This document shows, in pieces, positions 1 through 9,212 of a stretch of DNA of 64,000 nt. Numbering within the stretch: the stretch's first letter is position 1; every line of letters begins with the position of its first letter. Made by a program: the position numbers and the translations under genes. The stretch lies in NCBI GenBank assembly GCA_965268275.1, contig OZ254168.1:1302001-1366000 (forward strand), written 5' to 3'. The DNA is from AAA044-D11 sp965268275 (GTDB lineage: Bacteria > Actinomycetota > Actinomycetes > Nanopelagicales > Nanopelagicaceae). Below the pieces are notes generated by a model. The model was not told the origin of the DNA. It saw only the letters and a list, made by a program, of their open reading frames with translations, and did not search any database.

Positions 1-1
1 T

Positions 2-139
2 ATCTTGGTGCAACATGAAGGTTGTATAGCAATCGTGCTTAAAAATATAAACGAAGATTTGAGCGGGATTAAATCTAAGAAACAATTTAAAACAAAAGAA
101 TGGAATTCTTTCAAAATAATCAAATTCTTTGACAATTAA
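2..139 (+). CDS. C-terminal end of an unidentified gene (partial, runs in from the left)
   Basis: Frame 2 is open from the left edge to a TAA at 137-139 and encodes about 45 residues ending in a Lys/Phe/Ile-rich tail (last residues IIKFFDN). The start lies outside the window. Its stop shares the TTAA at 136-139 with the stop of the convergent galE gene. The same arrangement recurs at three other convergent pairs here, which supports it being a real gene end. I do not recognise the family. Position suggests another polysaccharide-region gene. Confidence 0.45.
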   Translation: MLVQHEGCIAIVLKNINEDLSGIKSKKQFKTKEWNSFKIIKFFDN

Positions 140-1062
140 ATCATATTATCCAAATCACAAGATATTTCAATCTGTAAAAATTTCTTCAATAACTCATTAT
201 TTGCAACAATTTTAGCGATATCACCTTTTCGCCTAGGAGAAAAACTGAAAAGTGCCCGCATCTTCAGTTTTTGTTCCACGGCATTAATAACTTCTAACAC
301 CGAATGACCCTTTCCTGACCCAACATTGAGGATTGCTGGTGGAGATTCGACTTTCACAAGCAAATTTCTAATGGTTCGAGTCACATCTAAGACACTTATA
401 TAGTCTCGAACACCAGTACCATCTTTCGTTTCATAATCATTTCCAAACACTTCGATTGTACTATTATTCAATATACAATTCTTGGCAATGGGAATGAGAT
501 TTGTCATTTCAGTATCTTGAAGATTTGAATTCAATTGTCCTGCAACATTAAATAGTCGAAGAGAAGTGACCCATGTTTGCTTATCCCATTGAAAATTATT
601 AACTATCACTTCCCCTTTCAATTTTGTTTGACCATAAATCGAGATTGGACTGGGCGTGATTTTTTCATCAAAGACTCCACTTTGTGAAAATGCATCTCCA
701 TAAACCGCCGCAGACGAAATAAATATGAATTTATCTATACCCTTTTTATTACTTGCTTCTATCAAGTTCATTGTTCCCTCTACATTTACTTCATCATAAA
801 GATCTGGGACTTTTTCACCTTCTGATACAGACTTGAGAGCTGCAAAATGGACAACTTTTTCAATATTAAACTCAGAAAATAACTTGTCGAGCGCTCTTCT
901 ATCTCTAATATCTCCATCAACAACTTCTATTTCTTTTGGAATCCGGCTAATTTTACCAGAACTAAAGTTATCCAATACCAAAATTTCCGGCGATTCTTTC
1001 TTGATAGCGTTTATCAAATGGCCACCTAAATACCCGGCTCCACCTGTAATCAATGTGAACAA
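136..1062 (-). CDS. galE: UDP-glucose 4-epimerase (GalE-like)
   Basis: Extended SDR enzyme expected to interconvert UDP-glucose and UDP-galactose in the cytoplasm, feeding galactose into the surface polysaccharide. The N-terminus carries the NAD-binding GGAGYLGG motif. The catalytic region shows SSAAVYG followed by YGQTK (the Tyr-x3-Lys pair), and a substrate-loop NVGSGKGHSV lies near the C-terminus. At 308 aa it is slightly shorter than classic GalE (about 330-340). The start is a TTG, so the true N-terminus could shift by a few codons. It lies 21 bp downstream of the FkbM gene on the same strand and is probably cotranscribed. A UDP-GlcNAc epimerase activity is possible. Confidence 0.85.
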   Translation of the reverse strand: MFTLITGGAGYLGGHLINAIKKESPEILVLDNFSSGKISRIPKEIEVVDGDIRDRRALDKLFSEFNIEKVVHFAALKSVSEGEKVPDLYDEVNVEGTMNLIEASNKKGIDKFIFISSAAVYGDAFSQSGVFDEKITPSPISIYGQTKLKGEVIVNNFQWDKQTWVTSLRLFNVAGQLNSNLQDTEMTNLIPIAKNCILNNSTIEVFGNDYETKDGTGVRDYISVLDVTRTIRNLLVKVESPPAILNVGSGKGHSVLEVINAVEQKLKMRALFSFSPRRKGDIAKIVANNELLKKFLQIEISCDLDNMI

Positions 1063-1083
1063 TCTATTTCACTTCCACTTTTG

Positions 1084-2073
1084 CTACTTCTTCAAACTTG
1101 AATTTGGAATTTTGGAACACATCAAATTTCTACTTCCAGAACCTAGAAGCCAAAAGTCTGTAACATCTTTTAAATTAACTATCTTTTTAGATTCATCCCA
1201 AAATATATTTTCGAACTTTCCCAAACATTTAACAACTTGCAAGATTTTTTCTGGTTCTTGGTCAACTCTTGGTTCAACTTCTAAAGTTAGAGCTACAATT
1301 TTATCCCAAATATTGTCAGGGATTGATGACAGAATTATAGGCTCAGAACCTTGCGTATCTATCTTGATAACTAAGAATTGATATTTTCTATCTAAATCAA
1401 TAAAAAAATCCAAACTGGATCTTGTTTCCACAATTTCAGAAATAGTTTCATTTTTTTCATCCAGATAAAGTGAAGTGTTGCCGAAGTGATTTTTTTGGGT
1501 GTAAATCTGGGCTGTTCCAGTCTGTTCAGACAATGCAAAAGACTCAATTCTAATTTCTCTTACTTCTGACATCTCAATCAAGTTCTCCCTAAGACTCTTT
1601 ACATTGATTTTAAGTGGTTCCACCAATATGAAATCAACTTGAAAATTTGTTAAATTAGAGATTTGGAGTGAATTTGCCCCGAAATTAGCGCCAATATCAA
1701 TGAAAGCAGTCTTTCCTTCTTGAGAGCTAAAATTGCACCACTTGGATAACTCCACATTTAGTTTAGTTTCCCATCGTCCAGTTTTCCAAATTTGATAATA
1801 AACGCCATCATCCTTAGGCGCGATTAATTTAGAACCTTTTTTTGCGATGGGATAGTTTCTGCGCGATGTTAGCGTCATTATATCCCTCGAGATTTCACTA
1901 CTTGACTCAGAAAAACCAACAAGTTTGAAATGGTGCAAGACTCTCGCCTTAAATATCCTGATTAACCGTAATTGCTTCCTTTTCAATCTGAGCAAAAAAG
2001 TCTTCATTGGAAATATCTTAACAATTGGTAGCAAACCTTTTAAATTCATCCAAAGCGAATCATAATTCACCAA
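1084..2073 (-). CDS. FkbM-family SAM-dependent methyltransferase
   Basis: Probably O-methylates a sugar hydroxyl on the surface glycan. The SAM-binding motif I is FIDIGANFGANS around residue 125. The family hallmark DTQGSE lies around residue 245, preceded by VIKI. The first 60 residues are basic and hydrophobic without a clear domain, so translation may start later than the TTG used here; an in-frame ATG lies at residue 9. At 329 aa it is normal for FkbM proteins that carry an N-terminal extension. It lies between gmd and galE in a same-strand run, so the methyl acceptor is likely a residue of the same glycan. Substrate unknown. Confidence 0.8.
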   Translation of the reverse strand: MVNYDSLWMNLKGLLPIVKIFPMKTFLLRLKRKQLRLIRIFKARVLHHFKLVGFSESSSEISRDIMTLTSRRNYPIAKKGSKLIAPKDDGVYYQIWKTGRWETKLNVELSKWCNFSSQEGKTAFIDIGANFGANSLQISNLTNFQVDFILVEPLKINVKSLRENLIEMSEVREIRIESFALSEQTGTAQIYTQKNHFGNTSLYLDEKNETISEIVETRSSLDFFIDLDRKYQFLVIKIDTQGSEPIILSSIPDNIWDKIVALTLEVEPRVDQEPEKILQVVKCLGKFENIFWDESKKIVNLKDVTDFWLLGSGSRNLMCSKIPNSSLKK

Positions 2074-2103
2074 AGTATTGTATCCAAAATTGCTCTTTTT
2101 AAC

Positions 2104-3081
2104 TCAAGTAATTGACCTTTTTAGGTCATAGTCAACCATAATATTTGCTAATTCTTTCCAGTGCGTATTAGGACTCCAATTCAATTCCTTTTTGATCTTT
2201 GCGTTATCTCCGACTAAAGCATCGACCTCGGTTGGTCGAACATATCGCGTATCAATTTCTACGTATTTTTGCCATTCTAAGTTCACTCTTGAAAATGATT
2301 GCTCACAAAAATCACGAATTGTTGCGCCGATTCCTGTTGCTACAACATAATCGCTTGGTGATTCTTGTTGGAGCATTAGCCACATACTTTCAACATATTC
2401 TTTCGCATAACCCCAGTCACGAATTGAGTCAAGATTTCCTAAGAAAAGTTTGTCTTGTTTTCCTGCAACTATTGCGGCAACGGCTCTTGTAATTTTTCTA
2501 GTTACAAAAGTTTCTCCACGCCTTGGTGATTCGTGATTAAAGAGAATTCCATTTGTGGCATGCAAGCCGTATGCTTCCCGATAATTCACTGTTGTCCAAT
2601 AGGCGTACAATTTTGCCGCTGCATATGGACTTCTTGGTTGAAATCTACTCAACTCATTTTGTGGTGGAGGGGTAGATCCAAATAATTCACTTGTGCTAGC
2701 TTGGTAGAACTTAGCTGGTAGCCCACTCGATCTTATTGCTTCTAGTAGCGTCACCGTTCCTAGCGCGTCAACGCTCCCAGTATAGGTAGGCATACTGAAA
2801 GAGACCATAACATGGCTTTGTGCGGCGAGATTATAAATTTCATCTGGTTCTATAGTTCGAATCAAGTTTGTCATACCAGACGCATCAGTTATGTCACCAT
2901 AGTGCAACTTAAACTTAGAACTTTCGTCATGTGGATCACGATAAATATGTTCAATCCTAGAAGTATTAAAAGTCGAACTTCTTCGAATAAGACCATGAAC
3001 TTCGTAGCCTTTGCTAAGCAACAATTCCGCTAAGTAAGACCCATCTTGACCGGTTACCCCGGTTATAAATGCCTTTGGCAT
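2104..3081 (-). CDS. gmd: GDP-mannose 4,6-dehydratase
   Basis: Converts GDP-D-mannose to GDP-4-keto-6-deoxy-D-mannose, the first step to GDP-L-fucose. The N-terminus has the dinucleotide-binding GVTGQDGSYLAELL motif. The active site shows STSELFG, then the YAAAKLYAYW Tyr/Lys pair. The substrate motif NHESPRRGETFVTRKI is characteristic of Gmd rather than other SDRs. Length is 325 aa, at the short end for the family (320-372). An ATG start follows a GAGAGG ribosome site at good spacing. The fcl gene lies 11 bp upstream on the same strand, so both steps of GDP-fucose synthesis are together. Confidence 0.95.
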   Translation of the reverse strand: MPKAFITGVTGQDGSYLAELLLSKGYEVHGLIRRSSTFNTSRIEHIYRDPHDESSKFKLHYGDITDASGMTNLIRTIEPDEIYNLAAQSHVMVSFSMPTYTGSVDALGTVTLLEAIRSSGLPAKFYQASTSELFGSTPPPQNELSRFQPRSPYAAAKLYAYWTTVNYREAYGLHATNGILFNHESPRRGETFVTRKITRAVAAIVAGKQDKLFLGNLDSIRDWGYAKEYVESMWLMLQQESPSDYVVATGIGATIRDFCEQSFSRVNLEWQKYVEIDTRYVRPTEVDALVGDNAKIKKELNWSPNTHWKELANIMVDYDLKRSIT

Positions 3082-3092
3082 TATCCGCCTCT

Positions 3093-4010
3093 CTAACTAA
3101 CAGAATTTTCCAAGAACCATTTGTAAGTTTCTCTTATCCCAGTTTCTAGAGAAACCTTTGGCTCCCAACCCAAGGAGTTAATATATCTTGAATCCAATAG
3201 CTTGCGAGGGGTTCCGTTTGGTTTTGTTGTATCAAATTCAATTTTTCCATTGAAATTGGTAATCATGGCAATAAACGTCGCCAAATCCTTAATTGAAATT
3301 TCATTTCCGCTGCCGACGTTTATGGTTGCTTGAGTTGAACCCTTTGTAATGAGAAACATGATTGCCGTGGCCAGATCCGAAACATTAAGGAATTCTCGCA
3401 AAGGGCTCCCATCACCCCAAACAGAGATTTCTTTTGAACCAGAAGCCACTGCGCTATTAAATCTCCTAAGTAAACCGGCTACGACATGTGAATTTTCTAA
3501 GTCAAAATTATCAAATTTTCCATATAAATTTGTCGGCATTAAAGAGAGCCAATCATGCCCATATTGTTTTCTATAGGCATCTACTAACTTAACTCCAGCA
3601 ATTTTTGCGATTGCATAGGCTTCATTAGTAGGTTCTAACAGACCAGTTAATAATGAAGATTCTTTAATTGGTTGTTCTGAAAACTTTGGATAGATACACG
3701 ACGATCCTAAAAAAATAAGTTTTGGGATCTTAAAATTATGTGCTGCATCCATAAGATTTGTTTGTATTTGTAAATTTTCCGATAGAAAAGTAACAGGATA
3801 GCTGTCATTTGCTTGTATGCCGCCAACTCTTGCGGCGGCGATAACTAATGCGTCGGGAGTCGTATCACGGATTTCGGCAAAAACTAATTCCCGGTTAGTT
3901 AAATCTAAATCCTTTGAAGACTTTCCAAGAATTTTAAAGCCAAGCTTTTTAGCTTCAAGTTCGACGGCACGGCCTACCATTCCAAAGCGGCCAGCGATAT
4001 AAATCTTCAT
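3093..4010 (-). CDS. fcl: GDP-L-fucose synthase
   Basis: Bifunctional 3,5-epimerase/4-reductase that turns the Gmd product into GDP-L-fucose using NADPH. Diagnostic features are the N-terminal GRFGMVGRA nucleotide motif, AARVGGIQAN around residue 60, LGSSCIYPK (active-site Ser), and the YAIAKIAGVKL Tyr-x3-Lys pair. NVGSGNEISIKDLA lies in the C-terminal half. Length of 305 aa is normal. It forms a gmd-fcl pair with the next gene and shares the strand with the two glycosyltransferases upstream, so L-fucose is very likely part of this glycan. Confidence 0.95.
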   Translation of the reverse strand: MKIYIAGRFGMVGRAVELEAKKLGFKILGKSSKDLDLTNRELVFAEIRDTTPDALVIAAARVGGIQANDSYPVTFLSENLQIQTNLMDAAHNFKIPKLIFLGSSCIYPKFSEQPIKESSLLTGLLEPTNEAYAIAKIAGVKLVDAYRKQYGHDWLSLMPTNLYGKFDNFDLENSHVVAGLLRRFNSAVASGSKEISVWGDGSPLREFLNVSDLATAIMFLITKGSTQATINVGSGNEISIKDLATFIAMITNFNGKIEFDTTKPNGTPRKLLDSRYINSLGWEPKVSLETGIRETYKWFLENSVS

Positions 4011-4019
4011 ACTTAAAGA

Positions 4020-5174
4020 TTACCGTTGTAAATAGAAATCTTGAGCAATTTTAGAAATTTTATCAAAATTTAAATGATTGTTAGCTAAATTACGATTGCT
4101 TTCAGATGCTTCATCAACCAACTGGTCGCCAACGACTGCTTTGAATAACTCAATTTCTAGTTGAACTTTATCCAAGTCAACTAAGCTCGCTACTGCGCCC
4201 TTTGATATCCATTCACCAGCACACGAGGTAATTGTTTGGATTGGGTAAACACCCTTTGCTAAAGCCTCTAGGAATGAAGTGCTGATCCCGTCACTGACTG
4301 AGCAACCAATATAGATTCTTGATTTTTCGAAAATCTTAGAAAGTTCACTGTGTGAAATTGGGTTCTTTGTTGTTGAAAATCCAATTCGACTTCCAAAAGT
4401 CTTAGCTAAATCTTCTACGCTGCCAATCAAATCTTCTGTCACTGAGTAGAAATACGCGGTTAAATCCCTATATTCAAGAAGCGCTTTGGAAACAGCTTCA
4501 ATAGCCAAAGCACCTCGGCCAAATGTTCCACCATAAGCCTTAACAACTATATTCTTTCTCTCGGATGCAGGAATTCCAATATCTAAAATTTCGGAATCGA
4601 TTAGACCGCCACCGTTTGGGATGCAAGGAAGCTGCACGCCTTTGAATCCAAGATCCAAAGCCAATTTATAGTCACGGTTACATTCTGCAGAATATAAATC
4701 TGCTTTTGCGAGTGCAGACTCAATCTTTGGTAAGTGTTCTGGAAGATGCTGGAAATAGAAGATGTCACTTCCCCAGTTGGTTAAGATGAATTTGAAATCC
4801 TTTTTATCAATAGCCTCGTCACACAAATACCCAGCACCTTGAATTTCTAGGGCATGAACATAATCGAACTTCTCTTTATGTAGTAACTTTCTTAAATATC
4901 TAGCTCTTAGATTTATTTTGATTATTTTTGGAATTTGGACAAAAAGTGCGAAGTCCAGGTATCCAAGAATTCTTACAATTCTTAGGGGATGAGAAACCGA
5001 AAAAGTGGCTGGTGATTTGTCATTGATTAACTTCAATAATTTTGGATGAATTCTCTTAAATTTCTTGGACGGAAAGAGCACGAAATCAATTTCCTGATCT
5101 GTGAATTGACTTAGCCATCTTCCGGCATGGATACTGTCAAACATGCAAACAATAAGGACTTTTTTCCGCCTCAT
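4020..5174 (-). CDS. Glycosyltransferase, GT-B fold (GT4-like)
   Basis: Predicted cytoplasmic transferase adding a sugar to the growing lipid-linked glycan. The N-terminal domain begins with KVLIVCMFDSIHAGRWLSQF, a pattern seen in several GT4-type enzymes. The C-terminal domain has the nucleotide-sugar region ISTSFLEALAKGVYPIQT around residue 315, where the usual E-x7-E is modified. A signal peptide is absent. The start overlaps the stop of the upstream GT2 gene by ATGA, so the two are translationally coupled. Donor and acceptor cannot be read from sequence; GDP-fucose is a natural suspicion given the adjacent fcl and gmd. Confidence 0.7.
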   Translation of the reverse strand: MRRKKVLIVCMFDSIHAGRWLSQFTDQEIDFVLFPSKKFKRIHPKLLKLINDKSPATFSVSHPLRIVRILGYLDFALFVQIPKIIKINLRARYLRKLLHKEKFDYVHALEIQGAGYLCDEAIDKKDFKFILTNWGSDIFYFQHLPEHLPKIESALAKADLYSAECNRDYKLALDLGFKGVQLPCIPNGGGLIDSEILDIGIPASERKNIVVKAYGGTFGRGALAIEAVSKALLEYRDLTAYFYSVTEDLIGSVEDLAKTFGSRIGFSTTKNPISHSELSKIFEKSRIYIGCSVSDGISTSFLEALAKGVYPIQTITSCAGEWISKGAVASLVDLDKVQLEIELFKAVVGDQLVDEASESNRNLANNHLNFDKISKIAQDFYLQR

Positions 5175-6112
5175 TTAAGTGTCCTTAGGGTTGGCAAAAA
5201 TCTCGATAACAATTTATACAAATATGAGCTAATTGGTGTGAAAAGAATAAACAAAATGATGTAAAGCTTTGCTTCTTCTACCCATCCTCTTCGTTTTTGG
5301 AATGATTTAAGCAAGTATTTCTTTCCGGGCACTTCGCTGCTGAAGAAGACAAGTCGCGCTGCCATGAAATATGCACTACCCAGCGCCATCTTTGCTATTT
5401 TTTTATCCACAATGTTTTCAGAGAGAAACTCTTCAATAACGGCTATCCGCTCATTAGCCATTTTAGGTCCACGCTTGTTTACTGATGTAGAGCCTGGGTG
5501 GTAACGCCACTGCGCTAAAACTTCTGGCCGGTGCCTTAATTCACCTAAACGACTTAGCCTTAGCCAGAAGTCATAGTCGCCAACAAAAGTCCATTTTTTT
5601 CTCCGGCCACCGATTTCTAGCGCTGCAGATTTTCTAAAGATGACCCCCGGGCCTGGAAGCGTAATGCAGCGGCCGATTAACAGTTCATCAGAATAATCAG
5701 GAACTCTTATCTCTTTTAGTATCTCGCCGACTGGACCAATCATTCGCCAATCTGGATAGATTGCGGCTAGATTCTTATCTTGTTCAAATTCTTCGATTGA
5801 ATTTTCAAAGAGTTTTGAAGTAAATAGCGGATCATCTGCGCTTACAACAATTAAATAATCGCCTCTTGCTTCGCCAAATGCGATAGTTACAGACTCTGAT
5901 TCACCTGAATTGGGTTTATCAATGATGCGAATCTGATTTCCGAACATCAATAAAATATCAAGAGTCGCATCTGTCGATCCATCATTTACAACTATGTATT
6001 CAAATTCTATATTTTGTGCCGCCGCCAAAACTGAATTTATAGTTTCTTCTATATAGTCCTGGCAATTAAAAACAGCTGTAACCACGGTGAGTATCGGGTT
6101 CGCTGAGGTCAT
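5171..6112 (-). CDS. Glycosyltransferase family 2
   Basis: GT-A fold inverting transferase. The N-terminus shows LTVVTAVFNCQDYIEETI and VNDGSTDATLDIL, the classic GT2 nucleotide-binding signature. VVSADDPLF around residue 95 supplies the DxD-type metal site, and the FVGDYDFWLRLSRLG acceptor-region motif is typical of the family. The C-terminal 60 residues are hydrophobic and basic (IILFILFTPISSYLYKLL), suggesting peripheral or single-pass membrane attachment. It is the first gene of the minus-strand run 6112-136 and diverges from the reductase at 6166, so a promoter should lie in the 53 bp between them. Confidence 0.85.
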   Translation of the reverse strand: MTSANPILTVVTAVFNCQDYIEETINSVLAAAQNIEFEYIVVNDGSTDATLDILLMFGNQIRIIDKPNSGESESVTIAFGEARGDYLIVVSADDPLFTSKLFENSIEEFEQDKNLAAIYPDWRMIGPVGEILKEIRVPDYSDELLIGRCITLPGPGVIFRKSAALEIGGRRKKWTFVGDYDFWLRLSRLGELRHRPEVLAQWRYHPGSTSVNKRGPKMANERIAVIEEFLSENIVDKKIAKMALGSAYFMAARLVFFSSEVPGKKYLLKSFQKRRGWVEEAKLYIILFILFTPISSYLYKLLSRFLPTLRTLK

Positions 6113-6165
6113 TTTGGAAGTTTAGCATTCAGCCTTCTTGTCCCTGCCGCTGATACCCTTGATTT

Positions 6166-7059
6166 GTGGCTTCTATATTGATTATTGGTTCAACCGGAAT
6201 GCTTGGGTCTGCAGTTACAAAATTCCTTTCGCAAAGCACGAACACAATAATTGAGTCGAATACATCGGGTCGCTCGATAATTCCAGAGAATAGTTGTGTC
6301 AAATTTGATATCGAAAAGCAAGAAGTAGAAGAGCTCTTCGTATCAAACTTGGGAAAGCCAGACTTCATTGTGAATTGTTCTGGTCTTATCAAACATAAAA
6401 TAAACCCATCGGATGTCCAATCTGTGAAGAGTGCTTATAAAGTTAACTCGGTTTTCCCGAAAGCCTTATCGGATTTCTGTAAAAGTTTTGATACTAAAAT
6501 AATTCAAATTGCAACGGACTGTGTTTTTACTGGATCTGCTGGTAAGTATCTAGAAGATAGTCCTCATGACGCCGCTGATACATATGGAGTAAGCAAATCT
6601 CAAGGAGAAGTTCTTGCAGAAAATCTGATGATATTACGGTGTTCTGTGATTGGCAGAGAGTTGAGTTCGCATGTAGAACTGACGGACTGGATTTTAGGTC
6701 AAGAAGTAGATTCGAAGTTAAAAGGCTTCACCAATCATTTTTGGAATGGCCTAACAACTTTTCACTTTGCGAAAGTGGTTTCTGGAATCATAGAAGTAGG
6801 CTCTTTCAGGTCCGGCATTTTTCATGTTCTACCCAAGGATTCAGTTTCGAAATTTGAACTGATAGGCGCGATTTGTACAAGCTTTAACAGGAAAGATATA
6901 ACGGTTGAGGCTGTTGAGGCAGAAACCTTTGTTGACCGAAGGTTAGATACAAAGTTCCCGGAGAATAACAATGAATTCTGGCGGCTTGCGGGATACGATA
7001 AGCCCCTCGGCATTCTAGAAATGATTGCTGAATATTCGAACTGGGTAAGGGCCGAATAA
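6166..7059 (+). CDS. RmlD-like nucleotide-sugar 4-reductase (WbjC/FnlB or WbvR position)
   Basis: SDR-family protein with SILIIGSTGMLGSAV at the N-terminus, a short TDCVFTGSAGKY segment and the DTYGVSKSQGE Tyr-x3-Lys pair, a pattern like dTDP-4-dehydrorhamnose reductase (RmlD). The start is GTG. One base separates its stop from the next ATG, and the next two genes are a CapE/WbjB dehydratase and a WbjD-type 2-epimerase. It therefore occupies the reductase slot of UDP-L-FucNAc or UDP-L-QuiNAc synthesis. At 297 aa it lacks the C-terminal cupin domain of CapF. That makes the RmlD-like WbvR branch (L-quinovosamine) as likely as L-fucosamine. Assignment by motif and context. Confidence 0.7.
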   Translation: MASILIIGSTGMLGSAVTKFLSQSTNTIIESNTSGRSIIPENSCVKFDIEKQEVEELFVSNLGKPDFIVNCSGLIKHKINPSDVQSVKSAYKVNSVFPKALSDFCKSFDTKIIQIATDCVFTGSAGKYLEDSPHDAADTYGVSKSQGEVLAENLMILRCSVIGRELSSHVELTDWILGQEVDSKLKGFTNHFWNGLTTFHFAKVVSGIIEVGSFRSGIFHVLPKDSVSKFELIGAICTSFNRKDITVEAVEAETFVDRRLDTKFPENNNEFWRLAGYDKPLGILEMIAEYSNWVRAE

Positions 7060-7060
7060 T

Positions 7061-8089
7061 ATGTCAAAGAATTTAAAGTCCTCTGTTGTGACGATTACAG
7101 GAGGAACAGGCTCTTTTGGATCAACCATGGTTAAAGACTTGATCAAGCAGGATGCCGCTGAAATCCGCATCTTCAGCCGTGATGAAAACAAGCAAGATTC
7201 CATGCGTAATTCAATTAAAGATGAAAGAGTTCGTTTCTTTATTGGTGATGTTCGTGATGCCTCAAGTGTCGAGAATGTAATGAAAGGCACCGAATATGTC
7301 TTTCATGCCGCAGCACTTAAGCAAGTTCCTTCCTGCGAATTCTTTCCAATGCAGGCTTCGCTAACAAACGTCACGGGAAGTTCAAATGTTTTAGATGCTG
7401 CTATTAAAGCCGGCGTTAAATCAGTTGTTTGTTTAAGCACCGATAAAGCGGTATATCCAATTAATGCAATGGGAATGTCCAAAGCTTTGATGGAGAAGGT
7501 AGCCCAGTCATATGCCAGAAACATTGGTAGCGGCTCTACCAAAGTTGCGATAACCCGATATGGAAATGTATTGATGTCCCGAGGTTCGGTTATTCCTTTA
7601 TTTTTAGATCAGATTAAAAATGGACAGCCAGTCACTATCACCGATGGAACAATGACCAGATTCCTAATGTCACTTTCGGATTCAGTTGAATTAGTTAAGT
7701 ATGCGTTTACAAATGCAAATTCTGGTGATTTGTTTGTAAAGAAGGCACCTGGATGCACGGTTGATGTTCTTGTTGAAGCGCTTTCAAAGATTGCAGGAAA
7801 GTCTGGAAAAGTTGAAATAAAAAACATTGGAATACGGCATGGCGAAAAGATGTCAGAAGTTTTACTTGGATCAGAGGAACGTGCTCGTGCAACAGATCTT
7901 GGTGATTTCTTCCAAGTTCCACTTGATACTAGATCTCTTGATTACCATGTTTATTTTGATAAGGGACAAGAACAGAGTAAGGAGATTGAACCTTACACTT
8001 CTAGCAATACGAAACAATTGAGTGTTGATGAAGTAGTTGACTTAGTTTCAAAACTACCTGAATACATTGAATACAGAAAGGGGCAGTAA
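7061..8089 (+). CDS. wbjB: UDP-GlcNAc 4,6-dehydratase/5-epimerase (CapE/WbjB/FnlA family)
   Basis: Starts the conversion of UDP-GlcNAc toward N-acetyl-L-fucosamine or N-acetyl-L-quinovosamine. Visible features are VTITGGTGSFGSTMVKDL (the family's TGGTGSFG NAD motif), FHAAALKQVPSCEFFP, LSTDKAVYPINAMGMSK (the M-x3-K variant of the SDR pair typical of these inverting dehydratases), ITRYGNVLMSRGSVIP and DGTMTRFLM. The length of 342 aa matches CapE/WbjB. The downstream 2-epimerase start lies at its stop codon. Family confidence is high; the final sugar depends on the reductase. Confidence 0.93.
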   Translation: MSKNLKSSVVTITGGTGSFGSTMVKDLIKQDAAEIRIFSRDENKQDSMRNSIKDERVRFFIGDVRDASSVENVMKGTEYVFHAAALKQVPSCEFFPMQASLTNVTGSSNVLDAAIKAGVKSVVCLSTDKAVYPINAMGMSKALMEKVAQSYARNIGSGSTKVAITRYGNVLMSRGSVIPLFLDQIKNGQPVTITDGTMTRFLMSLSDSVELVKYAFTNANSGDLFVKKAPGCTVDVLVEALSKIAGKSGKVEIKNIGIRHGEKMSEVLLGSEERARATDLGDFFQVPLDTRSLDYHVYFDKGQEQSKEIEPYTSSNTKQLSVDEVVDLVSKLPEYIEYRKGQ

Positions 8090-8090
8090 A

Positions 8091-9212
8091 TTGGGTAAAA
8101 CTAAAGTCACAACTATCGTAGGGACTCGCCCTGAGATTATCCGAATGTCAGAAATCATTAAAAAGTTCGATACCCACTTTGATCACCGCTTAATTCACAC
8201 TGGCCAGAATTCAGATAACAACCTAAAAGATGTATTTTTCGCCGATCTTGGGCTCCGATTGCCTGATGTGATTTTTAAAGGCGAGCATTCAACTTTAGGA
8301 TCTTTCCTTGGAAGCCTTTTTGTAAATATGGAGAAGGAATTTATCGATAACCGTCCTGATGCTGTGGTTATTCTTGGAGATACGAATAGTGCTCTTTCGG
8401 CAATTCTTGCAAAGAGATTTGGAATTCCGATTTACCATCTTGAGGCGGGAAATAGATCATTCGACGCAAATGTTCCTGAAGAAATAAATAGACGGATAGT
8501 TGATCACACATCAGATTTTAATTTAGTTTATACAACGCTTGCCAGAAACAATCTTATTGCCGAAGGAATCTCGGCTAGAAAATTAGCACTAACTGGAACG
8601 CCATTGCTTGAAGTCATAAATGCAAATAAATCAAAGATTGATAGTTCTAAGATTCTTGAAACTCTTAAGCTAAAAGCTAACGGATATTTCCTGGTGAGTG
8701 CGCACCGACAAGAGAATGTAGATTTCAGCAATCGCCTTGATTCATTGTTAGATTCACTTGAGGCCGTGGCGGAAAAGTATAAGATGCCAGTATTGATTTC
8801 GACTCACCCAAGAACTAAGAAGAAGCTTCAAAATCATAAGGCGCTTAATAACCCAAGGCTAAAGTTTCATGAACCGTTTGGATTCTTAGATTATGTTAAA
8901 TTGCAATCCAATGCACGAATGGTGTTATCAGATAGTGGAACCATAAGTGAAGAATCTTCAATTCTTGGCTTTCCAGCAATAACTATTAGGGATTCGATGG
9001 AACGTCCAGAGGCCCTTGAAGCAGGTTCTATTGTTATGAGTGGAATTGAGAAGGGCAGATTGCTTGAAGCGATTGAATTGGTAGAAACATCTAAATTAAG
9101 CCCTGTGATCCCGGCTGAATATCAAATTCCTGATACTTCAACACGGGTTGTTAACTTCCTTATTTCTACAGTTCACCAACATGCCTTCTGGAATGGGCTG
9201 CACCAAAACTAG
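8091..9212 (+). CDS. wbjD: UDP-N-acetylglucosamine 2-epimerase family enzyme (WbjD/CapG/FnlC)
   Basis: Non-hydrolysing 2-epimerase that should finish the L-aminosugar nucleotide made by the two preceding genes. Motifs include VTTIVGTRPEIIRMSEII at the N-terminus, HTGQNSD, VVILGDTNSALSAI, HLEAGNRSFD with VPEEINRRIVDH, SAHRQENVD and LSDSGTISEESSILGFP. The D-S-G-x3-E-E-S segment is typical of the WecB/WbjD superfamily. I chose the TTG at 8091 because AAAGGGG lies just upstream. Another TTG at 8067 would overlap the previous gene by 23 bases. The stop shares the CTAG palindrome at 9209-9212 with the convergent glycosyltransferase. Confidence 0.9.
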   Translation: MGKTKVTTIVGTRPEIIRMSEIIKKFDTHFDHRLIHTGQNSDNNLKDVFFADLGLRLPDVIFKGEHSTLGSFLGSLFVNMEKEFIDNRPDAVVILGDTNSALSAILAKRFGIPIYHLEAGNRSFDANVPEEINRRIVDHTSDFNLVYTTLARNNLIAEGISARKLALTGTPLLEVINANKSKIDSSKILETLKLKANGYFLVSAHRQENVDFSNRLDSLLDSLEAVAEKYKMPVLISTHPRTKKKLQNHKALNNPRLKFHEPFGFLDYVKLQSNARMVLSDSGTISEESSILGFPAITIRDSMERPEALEAGSIVMSGIEKGRLLEAIELVETSKLSPVIPAEYQIPDTSTRVVNFLISTVHQHAFWNGLHQN

